From Pedobacter kyungheensis (GTDB taxonomy: Bacteria; Bacteroidota; Bacteroidia; Sphingobacteriales; Sphingobacteriaceae), in NCBI RefSeq assembly GCF_000812965.1, contig NZ_JSYN01000002.1, positions 186,001-250,000 on the forward strand: a stretch of 64,000 nt of DNA, in the 5' to 3' direction. The notes below the pieces were generated by a model. The model saw only the letters and a list, made by a program, of their open reading frames with translations. It did not search any database and had not been told where the DNA came from. Below, one piece after another: positions 45,616 through 53,807 of the stretch (the first letter of the stretch is position 1; the number at the start of each line of letters is the position of its first letter). The translations under genes and the position numbers were made by a program.

Positions 45616-47784
45616 TTATTTTCTCTTTAAAGGGTTACTTTGTTGCCACTGTTTTTTAATCTCAGCTGCACCTAACGCATAATCATACATTTTTAAGGAA
45701 GCCATAAACCCACTGTAATTCTCGCCTTCATCTGAAGCACCGATAATAAATTTAGCCTGCCTAATTGCCGAGCTTAGTGTCATATTTTGCTGGTTATCCA
45801 ACACGCCATCAACATAAATTTTTTCTACCATCCCATCGAAAGTAAGCAACAGATGATGCCATTGATTGGCTTCTGGTAGCCTGTTAAATTTCATATCAAA
45901 ATGATAATCGAGGTGGCCGGCTGCACCATAACCTGCACTGTTATAATACATGGCATTGTAGGAGTTGGCTAAGCGAACAGCATTTCTGTTGCACCACGAC
46001 ATTAAACATTCGCCTGCTTTATCCACTTCAGGGTTTTTAACCCAGGTTGCCACTGTGTACGAACCATTCCAGGCCAGCTGTTGTGGAACTGGCTGATCGG
46101 AAACTAAATAGCCTTGGCCAAATTTTAGTGAATTTACGCCATGTTCGTCCTGCTGAACAGTTACTGTTCCTTCACTTTTAAAAATACCGCCTAAAGTACC
46201 TGAATTTTTCAGAGTAGTAAATGGTTTATTTGCCGGAACCTGGGTTAAATCCAGACTAAGGAGCAATGCGCCTTTGCTGTTAATGGCCGGACTGTTTACC
46301 GAATGCTTATTGCTCAGAGCCAATGGAATTTCGAAAAGTGTATCGTAAACTTTTATATTCCAAACGGCGGCATACAAGCCCTGTTTTTCGGTACCTGTTA
46401 CGGTTAATTTAATATAGCGTGCTTTTGCATCATGATCATCAATCATCGGGCTACCCGGTGTGCGGTTAGCTGACCGATTTGCAAACACCTTCCAGCTTTT
46501 ACCATCAATGGAGTACCGCAAGATATACTGATAATAAAATGTTGGAAATTCAAACTGTGTAAACACCCTTTTCACCTGCTTTGCTTCGCCAAGGTCGATA
46601 GTTAAATCCTGTGGAAACCGGTTACTTGCAGCCTTCCAGAGGGTGGCATTGTTATTATCGGTTGCCAGCGTTGCCTGATAGGTATAATCAATATTCTGCC
46701 CCACCAAATGATAAGCGGATGATGCAGTAGCCGGTTTATTTAATGCAATATTTACCGGAACCTTTTGTTTGGAAGGATTGATATAGCCCGTATTTTTCGG
46801 CTCGACAGCTTTAATGGTCGAGTCATTTTCAAAAACCATTTTATCGATGCATACCTGCCTTGAAAGCCCGCCACGTGTCATCGGGTAATCGTGTTTGTGG
46901 TAAACGATGTAATAATCTTCACCATCCTGTAACACAGAGTGATGCCCCGGTCCATGCACACTTTTATCAGCATTGGTACTCAGAACCGGATTATTTGCTC
47001 CCGGAGTAAAGGGGCCATAAGGTGTATTGGCATAAGCATAGCGCACATTATAGGTTTCATCGTGGCAGGAAGCCCCAGAATACATCAAAATGTACTTGTT
47101 TCCCTTTTTCATCATGTAAGCGGCCTCAAAAGGTCCGGGTGTTTGCGTTAAAGGGATATTTTTCGGCTGCTTCATTTCTTTCATGCTTTGCGCATCCAGC
47201 TCGCCTACGGCATAGCCACCATTATAATGTACCCATGTACCCCAATAGCCGTAAATTTTACCGTCGGTATCGGTAAAAAACTGTGCATCTAACGAAGGGA
47301 AACCTGGTCTGGGATAGTTATGGGCTATAACAGGTTTATCATTTTCGTTTAGCTTTTTCCAGGGGCCAATAGGTGTATCTGATACGTAACCGTAAATATT
47401 ACAGCCCATTTCGCAATTACCAAAGTAAAGATAATAGCGGCCATTTTGCTCAACAATATCGGGTGCCCAAAAATTAACTAATGGAATGGTGCTAAACGAT
47501 GGTACATCCATGGTATAATTGTACCAGTTCTCAAAATCTTTACTATACCACACTGTTGGCGCACCCGAAGCCAGCATAATGTTATCGGTAGTGGAATAGA
47601 TATAATAGGTATCGCCAAACTTTTTAATGGTTGGATCGGCAAAATAACCGGGCAACAACGGATTTAATTTGGTATTAACTGCATGAGGTGCCCTTTCCTG
47701 CGCCTCCGTTTTTTGCCAGCCTTTTACCAGCGCAAGTGCTATTAAAAATACAATATTTAAAAAAGGCAGGTATTTCTTCTTCAT
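45616..47784 (-). CDS. GH43 family glycoside hydrolase with discoidin-like and LamG-like domains
   Basis: 722-residue secreted enzyme. After a signal segment (about 1-29), a five-bladed propeller carries the three GH43 acids: D50 (GYFADPTI, base), D166 (SLDAQFF, pKa modulator) and E220 (GPFEAAYM, acid). Family activities include arabinofuranosidase, arabinanase, xylosidase and galactosidase. An F5/8C-like domain follows at about 345-485 (NIALNKPATASSAYH to YIKLTVTGTEKQGLYAAVWN), then a LamG/concanavalin-like domain (GSYTVATWVKNPEVD to YVDGVLDNQQNMTLSS) to the end. It lies between the two contractile-tail operons on the same strand, with its own TATCTTTG promoter box, and close to a GH127 arabinofuranosidase. 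Confidence 0.88.
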   Translation of the reverse strand: MKKKYLPFLNIVFLIALALVKGWQKTEAQERAPHAVNTKLNPLLPGYFADPTIKKFGDTYYIYSTTDNIMLASGAPTVWYSKDFENWYNYTMDVPSFSTIPLVNFWAPDIVEQNGRYYLYFGNCEMGCNIYGYVSDTPIGPWKKLNENDKPVIAHNYPRPGFPSLDAQFFTDTDGKIYGYWGTWVHYNGGYAVGELDAQSMKEMKQPKNIPLTQTPGPFEAAYMMKKGNKYILMYSGASCHDETYNVRYAYANTPYGPFTPGANNPVLSTNADKSVHGPGHHSVLQDGEDYYIVYHKHDYPMTRGGLSRQVCIDKMVFENDSTIKAVEPKNTGYINPSKQKVPVNIALNKPATASSAYHLVGQNIDYTYQATLATDNNNATLWKAASNRFPQDLTIDLGEAKQVKRVFTQFEFPTFYYQYILRYSIDGKSWKVFANRSANRTPGSPMIDDHDAKARYIKLTVTGTEKQGLYAAVWNIKVYDTLFEIPLALSNKHSVNSPAINSKGALLLSLDLTQVPANKPFTTLKNSGTLGGIFKSEGTVTVQQDEHGVNSLKFGQGYLVSDQPVPQQLAWNGSYTVATWVKNPEVDKAGECLMSWCNRNAVRLANSYNAMYYNSAGYGAAGHLDYHFDMKFNRLPEANQWHHLLLTFDGMVEKIYVDGVLDNQQNMTLSSAIRQAKFIIGASDEGENYSGFMASLKMYDYALGAAEIKKQWQQSNPLKRK

Positions 47785-47815
47785 TTTACATTTAACTAAA
47801 TGATTGGATGATGAT

Positions 47816-47823
47816 CAAAGATA
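47816..47823 (-). promoter_or_regulatory. -7 promoter box of GH43 gene
   Basis: On the minus strand this reads TATCTTTG, matching TAnnTTTG, ending 31 bases before the ATG at 47784. An AACGTT palindrome (47842-47847) lies where a -33 element or activator site would be. So GH43 has its own promoter and need not be read from the sheath-tube operon. Confidence 0.5.
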
Positions 47824-47946
47824 GATTTTAAACGTACCTGTAACGTTCATAAATATTAACCTGATGTACCTTAATTTTAACTGCGAAAGTAAGGGAAGTG
47901 GTGTTTCAGTTAGGTATTTGGAGCACAAACCCGATGAAGTAAACAG

Positions 47947-48411
47947 TTAATGTCCATTTGTAATGGTCATTTGTTCAAATGCAATTTCGAGGCTTTCAAT
48001 GGCTATTTCATTTCCTTCTGATTTAAGGTCGCTACCACTAACTTTGGTTGGAAAGGCATTATTAAGTTGCCACTGCATGGTAATGTTTCCTGTTTCATCT
48101 AACAATTTAATCAATACGTTTCTTCTTTTAACCGTATTCATTTTAATTTCAGCATACCAATCCCAAAAAGTATTATCGTTAACAAAAATGCCTTTCTTCA
48201 TGGTTACATTGCCATGTTTAGCCAAACCCGGCATTTTTTCGACAGAAAATAACGGGTTGTTGGTTTTGCGGTATTCGATAAGCTGACTTTCGGCTTCAAG
48301 ACCAGATACTTCCTGAAATGAAATGCCTTGTAATGTTGTGCCTAAATCTACCTCAAACCTGAATTTGGGTAGCGGCCATGTTGCGCCCTTTGTGCTTCCA
48401 TCATCTGCCAT
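47947..48411 (-). CDS. Contractile-tail tube protein (gp19-like)
   Basis: 154-residue inner-tube protein of the T4 gp19-like/TIGR02241 phage-tail family. Signatures are LPKFRFEVDLGTTLQGISFQ, EVSGLEAESQLIEYR, the KKGIFVNDNTFWDWYAEI segment and the C-terminal SLEIAFEQMTI. Rings of this protein form the rigid tube that the sheath drives into a target. It starts 25 bases after the sheath stop codon, in one operon. Extracellular injection systems usually encode two or three tube paralogues; only one is seen here. Confidence 0.9.
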   Translation of the reverse strand: MADDGSTKGATWPLPKFRFEVDLGTTLQGISFQEVSGLEAESQLIEYRKTNNPLFSVEKMPGLAKHGNVTMKKGIFVNDNTFWDWYAEIKMNTVKRRNVLIKLLDETGNITMQWQLNNAFPTKVSGSDLKSEGNEIAIESLEIAFEQMTITNGH

Positions 48412-48436
48412 AATTATATATTTTAACTTTAATAAA

Positions 48437-50011
48437 TTAACTTTTCTGCATTTGTTGTTGAAAAGTGAGTACGATAAATTCTGCCGGCCGTACTACTGCT
48501 ACTTTTATAACTACATTCATAAACCCGTTCAAAATATCATCGCCTGTCATGGTAGTTCCCAATCCGCAATCTACCGAAAAAGCATCGGCAGCACTGGTAC
48601 CCTGCAGTCCACCCTGTTTCCATATTGAGGTTAAGAAACTGCCAATTGTAGCCTTTACTGCTTCCCAGGTATTTTTATCGTTTGGCGAAAAAACATAAGC
48701 TTGCGTAGCCATTTTGCATGATTGTTCGATCATAATCATCGTTCTTCTTACGGCAATATAACGCCAATCCTGACTATTCCCATCCAGCGTGCGTGCCCCC
48801 CAAACCAAAATACCTATACCATTAAAGAAACGGATAGCATTGATAGATTTACCCGAAACATCTACATTAAGCGAAGCCTGCTGAGTATCTGATAAACGGA
48901 TAGGCAAATTTACCACCCCTACAATTGAAGTATTGGCCGGAGACTGCCATACCCCTTCCTGGTTATCTACAGTGGTGATTACACCGGCCATGCCACCACT
49001 TGGAGGGAGTACGTTTGCCTGCTTCAATACCTGATTGATGATACCCGTATAAAGTTTACTGGCATTTAATAAAGCATTGTTGTATTGCACTATGGTTAAC
49101 GGTGCCGCACCCTGGTTTTCTATCTGCTGTAAGATTGCAGCACAAACAGGATCAGGATTCTCTGGTGGATTGAGTATTGGCGCCAGTTGTTTAACATCGC
49201 CACCGAAAAGGTTGGTATAGTTAATATCGGCATTTTGCATGATTGTGGTACCGATAAAAGGATAATAAGCCACGCCGTAATTTAAGCCTTGCATCCCCGT
49301 ACTTTGCCTGAAGGTTTCAATAGCAGCGCTATAGTTTAAAGGATCGGGATTACCTGCGCCAATTATATCAAAAATACAAATTGCTGTTTGCATGGCTTCG
49401 CTTTGCGCCAGCATACTTTGCATCAGCGTAGCATTTTCTGATACCGGCAACAAAGTTGCTTCAGGGCAAATGTACATGGTGGGCTCCTGCTCACTTTTTA
49501 AAAGCTCGAGTCCATGTTGTAACTCACTTAATAAAACATTTGGATTTACAATCTGCTGTCCCACACCAGTGGGCTGACCTGAGGCCTGACCATAAGTACC
49601 TACCGAAACAATGTAGGCATCGCCTCCCCCATTCTGGTAAAATAACCTGATGCTGTTATATAGATAATAAATGGTATTGGGATCGGGTAAAACGGAATAA
49701 TAAGCACTATTAATCAAAATATAATCCTGATCTGCCGGCATGCTTTTTTGCTTTACCAGATAATACTGCGGGTGATATTGTACCGCCGGAATGGCCGGAG
49801 GTGCAGGATCAGGGTAACCATAAATGGCCATAAAATCGGCAAAACTGGTAATTTTAGTGGCTACATTGGTATACGATTTACCTTCGTACATGGCCTGTGG
49901 CGTATAGCCTATAAATGCCGGAACAGCTGTAGCCACCTGAACTACACTGTTCGGAAAAGCACTTTGCTCAGTAATGTAAACACCAGGAGTTTTAATATTA
50001 GATTCGATCAT
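48437..50011 (-). CDS. Contractile-tail sheath protein
   Basis: 524-residue phage-tail-like sheath. The N-terminus TPGVYITEQSAFPNSVVQVA plus AVPAFIGYTPQA is characteristic, and so is the C-terminal handshake region (DWRYIAVRRTMIMIEQSCKM to VRPAEFIVLTFQQQMQ). It is a single-chain sheath, as in phages, pyocins and extracellular injection systems, rather than the split TssB/TssC sheath of typical type VI secretion. It contracts to drive the tube. It is the first gene of the sheath-tube operon, divergent from GH127, with the two-block element 60-118 bases upstream. Confidence 0.92.
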   Translation of the reverse strand: MIESNIKTPGVYITEQSAFPNSVVQVATAVPAFIGYTPQAMYEGKSYTNVATKITSFADFMAIYGYPDPAPPAIPAVQYHPQYYLVKQKSMPADQDYILINSAYYSVLPDPNTIYYLYNSIRLFYQNGGGDAYIVSVGTYGQASGQPTGVGQQIVNPNVLLSELQHGLELLKSEQEPTMYICPEATLLPVSENATLMQSMLAQSEAMQTAICIFDIIGAGNPDPLNYSAAIETFRQSTGMQGLNYGVAYYPFIGTTIMQNADINYTNLFGGDVKQLAPILNPPENPDPVCAAILQQIENQGAAPLTIVQYNNALLNASKLYTGIINQVLKQANVLPPSGGMAGVITTVDNQEGVWQSPANTSIVGVVNLPIRLSDTQQASLNVDVSGKSINAIRFFNGIGILVWGARTLDGNSQDWRYIAVRRTMIMIEQSCKMATQAYVFSPNDKNTWEAVKATIGSFLTSIWKQGGLQGTSAADAFSVDCGLGTTMTGDDILNGFMNVVIKVAVVRPAEFIVLTFQQQMQKS

Positions 50012-50070
50012 AGTTTATTTATAGTTATACTGATTTGAATAACACCTCAGCAGAAAGCTTATCAGCACGA

Positions 50071-50129
50071 ATATCAGCAAAAAGAAACAGAAAGACAGAA
50101 GGAGAATGAAACGTATTTTCACCCTTTTT
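50071..50129 (-). promoter_or_regulatory. Two-block upstream element of sheath-tube operon (copy B)
   Basis: Block 1 at 50110-50129 reads AAAAAGGGTGAAAATACGTT on the minus strand, identical over 20 bases to copy A. Block 2 at 50071-50087 reads TTTCTTTTTGCTGATAT. The offset from the proximal end of block 2 to the proximal end of block 1 is 39 bases, the same as in copy A, while the sequence between the blocks differs. Such conservation only at the blocks suggests a functional promoter or regulator site. Confidence 0.6.
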
Positions 50130-50342
50130 TACTTTCATTTCAACAATTGGTAATCAAAGACATTAATTATATCACCTTGTTAATATCCTGTAGCCATTAG
50201 CTAAAAAAGAAGTATAAAAACATCGGGCTTGTTTTTAATTTTATCAGAAATTTGAAAACAGCCGAAATGCTGCAAAAGGTTATTTTTCACCGATAACGCA
50301 ATTGCAGGCAATAAGCTGGTTACTCCCCATCTTTCAATTATT
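50130..50342. other. Intergenic region upstream of GH127
   Basis: No ORF. It should hold the rightward GH127 promoter; TATTTTTC at 50282-50289 is a near match to the -7 box, without a well-spaced -33 element. Nothing else is recognised. Confidence 0.35.
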
Positions 50343-53300
50343 ATGATGAAATTATATCAGCAACTTTTGTGTTCAGTTTTATTTATCAGCCTGCTAACCC
50401 CAATTACTCCCGTTAAAGCACAAAACGGCGATCAGATATTGGATGGAGTTGGCGAAACAGCCATGAGTGCACGCTATAAATTTAACGGCGATACAAAAGA
50501 CTGGTCGCGCAATAACCTGCATGGCAAACTTTTTGGCACTGGGGCCAAATTTGTAAATGATAGTCAATTCGGGCAGGTGCTATCGCTTTCTGGCGAAGGC
50601 AATTCTTTTATTGCCCTGCCGGCAGAAGTGCTCACAGATATGGAATCGATCAGTATTACCGGCTGGGTTTATTTACGATCGAACCAGCGCGGACAACATT
50701 TATTTGATTTTGGACAAGATGCTACCAAACATTTTTCGGCATCACCCACAGGCAGCAATGCGCAGGATGGTTTTCAGGCAGCTATTACCACAGCCAAAGG
50801 AATAAAAAAGGCAGTATCGACCCAATCCGTGCCACTTAATCAATGGGTAAACCTGGCCATCGTGGTTGATATTCCTTCCAAATCAATCACTACATATATT
50901 AATGGTAAAATAGCTAACGAAACTAAAGATATTCCGCTCGATTTAACGACAGTATTCGCACAGACACAGAAAGATAAAAACCTGCTTTACATTAGTAAAT
51001 CATTACTATCAACCGATCCTTATCTGAATGCCTTGATACATGATTTCAGAATTTACCGTGTTCCGCTAAGCTTCAGACAGGTTGGTAACATTTACCGCAA
51101 TGCACTTAAAAGCGGCAATGAAAGTACCGTAAACACCACTGCAAAAAAAGAAGACAATCTTCAGCAATTTTCGCCGGCTACGCCGCAACTCTATAATGCT
51201 TATTTAACCAAAGTTGCAGATGTAGCTGTGGTTACAACTGTTGGTAATTTACCCCGTTTACCGGCCAATATTGACGGTACTTACCGCGAAGGAAAAACCG
51301 GACCAAAAGTACGGGTGATATGGCCTGCTCCTACCGATAACAGCACTGTTTTGAAGGCTGGTCAATATACGATTACCGGGCTGGTACCGGGAACAAACTT
51401 AAAAACTACTGCTACTGTTACAGTTAAAGAAGCTGGTAAAGCCGTTTTACCCGCCTTAAAGCTAGAACCCTTTGGTTTAGATCAGGTTACCTTAAAAACC
51501 AATATAGAAGGAAAGGGCACCAGTTTTACCAAAAACCGCGATAAATTTATTGAAACACTGGCAAAAACCGATCCCAATTCGTTCCTCTATATGTTCAGGC
51601 ATGCTTTTGGTCAAAAACAGCCTGAAGGTGCAAAGCCACTTGGCGTTTGGGATAGCGAAGACACGAAATTAAGGGGCCATGCAACAGGCCATTACCTTTC
51701 GGCCATTGCACAGGCCTATGCGGGTACGGGATACGATGCGGCACTTCATGAAAATTTCGCCAAAAAAATCGATTACATGGTTAATACCCTTTATGATTTA
51801 TCGCAGTTATCGGGTAAACCCCAAAAAGAAGGCGGGCCATATGTAACTGATCCGGCTGCTGTGCCCGTAGGACCGGGCAAGACTGCCTTTGATTCTGACC
51901 TGAGCGGAGCGGGAATAAGAACAGATTACTGGAACTGGGGTAAAGGATTTATCAGCGCTTACCCACCCGATCAGTTTATTATGCTGGAGCAAGGCGCTAA
52001 GTATGGCGGTCAGAAAAACCAGGTTTGGGCACCTTACTACACATTACACAAGATTTTGGCTGGCCTGATAGATATTTACCAGGTAACAGGCAATAAAAAA
52101 GCGCTCGAAATTGCCACTAACATGGGCGACTGGGTAAATGCACGCCTGAGCAAGCTGCCACAAGAAACGCTGATTAAAATGTGGAATACCTACATTGCCG
52201 GCGAATATGGGGGCATGAACGAATCGATGGCGCATTTGTACCAGATTACCGGAAAAGCCGAATACCTTAAAACTGCCCAACTGTTTGATAATGTTAAGGT
52301 ATTTTTTGGTGATACCACGCATATTCATGGCCTGGCTAAAAACGTCGATATTTTCCGTGGTTTACATGCCAATCAACATATTCCGCAAATTGTGGGCAGC
52401 ATCGAAATGTATCGGGCTTCTAACAATCCTGAATACTATAATATTGCTGATAATTTCTGGCATAAAATGATTAGCGATTATATGTACAGCATTGGTGGGG
52501 TTGCCGGTGCACGGAATCCGGCAAATGCCGAATGTTTTGTGGCCCAACCGGGTACTTTGTACGAAAATGGCTTTTCGGAAGGCGGCCAGAACGAAACCTG
52601 TGCCACTTACAACATGCTAAAATTAACCGGCGATCTTTTCCTTTTCGATCAGCGTGCCGAATTTATGGATTATTACGAACGTGCCTTATACAATGATATA
52701 CTGGCCTCAGTAGCCGAAAATAGCCCCGCTAATACCTACCATATTCCTTTAAGGCCGGGATCGGTAAAACAATTTGGAAACGCCGATATGACCGGTTTTA
52801 CCTGCTGTAACGGCACTGCGCTGGAAAGCAGCACTAAGCTCCAGAACTCCATTTATTTTAAGGCTAAAGATGATAAAGCACTCTATGTAAACCTGTTTAT
52901 TCCTTCTGTTTTAGACTGGACTACCCGCAAAATTAAAATTACACAAACAACCGATTTCCCCAAGGCTGACAATAGTCGCTTAACGATCCAGGGCAGTGGT
53001 AAATTCGATGTGAATGTACGGGTACCGGGTTGGGCTAACAAAGGCTTTTTTGTTAAAATAAACGGCATAGCACAAAAAGTTGATACCAAACCTGGCACTT
53101 ACCTCACTTTAAGCCGCAGCTGGAAAGATGGCGATGTAATTGAGCTGAAGATGCCATTCACCTTTCACCTTGATCCGGTAATGGACCAGCAGAATGTTGC
53201 AAGCTTATTCTATGGTCCGGTGTTGCTTGCAGCCCAGGAGCCTGAAGCCAGAAAAGACTGGCGCAAAGTTACACTGGATGCTGCCGATATCAGTAAATCG

Positions 53301-53411
53301 ATAAAAGGGAATCCGGCTACACTGAACTTTACCATTGATGGGGTTAACTTTAAACCATTTTATGATACCTATGGCAGGCACTCGGTTTATCTGGATGTTA
53401 CGTTAAAGTAG
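50343..53411 (+). CDS. GH127/GH146-type beta-L-arabinofuranosidase with N-terminal LamG domain
   Basis: 1022-residue secreted enzyme with a signal peptide ending ITPVKAQ. Residues about 38-255 form a LamG/concanavalin-like domain (MSARYKFNGDTKDWSRNNLH). From about 380 on lies the (alpha/alpha)6 catalytic domain formerly called DUF1680. The zinc-thiolate site described for HypBA1 is fully conserved: E751 and C753 in NETCATYN, and C821-C822 in FTCCNGT, one cysteine being the nucleophile. It should release beta-linked L-arabinofuranose. Choosing between GH127 and the related GH146 needs a tree. Codons 1 and 2 are both ATG. The nearby GH43 supports arabinose-containing plant polymers as substrate. 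Confidence 0.9.
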   Translation: MMKLYQQLLCSVLFISLLTPITPVKAQNGDQILDGVGETAMSARYKFNGDTKDWSRNNLHGKLFGTGAKFVNDSQFGQVLSLSGEGNSFIALPAEVLTDMESISITGWVYLRSNQRGQHLFDFGQDATKHFSASPTGSNAQDGFQAAITTAKGIKKAVSTQSVPLNQWVNLAIVVDIPSKSITTYINGKIANETKDIPLDLTTVFAQTQKDKNLLYISKSLLSTDPYLNALIHDFRIYRVPLSFRQVGNIYRNALKSGNESTVNTTAKKEDNLQQFSPATPQLYNAYLTKVADVAVVTTVGNLPRLPANIDGTYREGKTGPKVRVIWPAPTDNSTVLKAGQYTITGLVPGTNLKTTATVTVKEAGKAVLPALKLEPFGLDQVTLKTNIEGKGTSFTKNRDKFIETLAKTDPNSFLYMFRHAFGQKQPEGAKPLGVWDSEDTKLRGHATGHYLSAIAQAYAGTGYDAALHENFAKKIDYMVNTLYDLSQLSGKPQKEGGPYVTDPAAVPVGPGKTAFDSDLSGAGIRTDYWNWGKGFISAYPPDQFIMLEQGAKYGGQKNQVWAPYYTLHKILAGLIDIYQVTGNKKALEIATNMGDWVNARLSKLPQETLIKMWNTYIAGEYGGMNESMAHLYQITGKAEYLKTAQLFDNVKVFFGDTTHIHGLAKNVDIFRGLHANQHIPQIVGSIEMYRASNNPEYYNIADNFWHKMISDYMYSIGGVAGARNPANAECFVAQPGTLYENGFSEGGQNETCATYNMLKLTGDLFLFDQRAEFMDYYERALYNDILASVAENSPANTYHIPLRPGSVKQFGNADMTGFTCCNGTALESSTKLQNSIYFKAKDDKALYVNLFIPSVLDWTTRKIKITQTTDFPKADNSRLTIQGSGKFDVNVRVPGWANKGFFVKINGIAQKVDTKPGTYLTLSRSWKDGDVIELKMPFTFHLDPVMDQQNVASLFYGPVLLAAQEPEARKDWRKVTLDAADISKSIKGNPATLNFTIDGVNFKPFYDTYGRHSVYLDVTLK

Positions 53412-53640
53412 TTCATTGGTCATTGGTTTATTAGTCAATAGTTCATTAGTTAATAGTCCATGGTCGATAGCCTAAACTGCAAACTGATAACTGCAAACTG
53501 ACAACTGATTATTGGTTTATTAGTCAATAGTTTATTGGTCAATAGTCAATAGTTTTTGGTCGATAGCCCAATCCAACTGCAAATTGAAAACTGCAAATTG
53601 AAAATTGATAACTGATAACTGATAACTGATAACTGATAAT
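53412..53640 (+). repeat. Low-complexity degenerate tandem repeats
   Basis: Built from shuffled short words such as TTATTAGTCAATAG, CAAACTGATAACTG and ATTGGTTTATTAG. It ends in four perfect copies of ACTGATA (53611-53638), preceded by one variant copy. There is no regular spacer pattern, so it is not a CRISPR array. It is a simple-sequence intergenic repeat, possibly length-variable. Confidence 0.75.
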
Positions 53641-53807
53641 TTACCAAAATTGTTACACTCCATCCAGATTGCGAAAAAATATAATTTACATCGATTGAAA
53701 TTAAAATATCGCTTCGTTATAAACTATTTTAGTGAGCCCAGTAAAGGCTGCCAGTACCAACTTTAATTGTGTTTTTGCTATCTTCAACGCTATAACCAAC
53801 ATATAAC
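53641..53807 (+). other. Upstream region of Gfo/Idh/MocA gene
   Basis: AT-rich, no gene. It presumably contains the promoter of the following gene; no convincing TAnnTTTG box is seen. Confidence 0.3.

Noticed and set aside
42930..50011. Complete type VI secretion or prophage locus
   Set aside because: There is no TssB/TssC pair, baseplate, ATPase, capsid, terminase or integrase; only sheath, tube, spike and PAAR are present.
53412..53640. Possible CRISPR array
   Set aside because: Repeats are short, irregular and without uniform spacers, and no cas gene is near.
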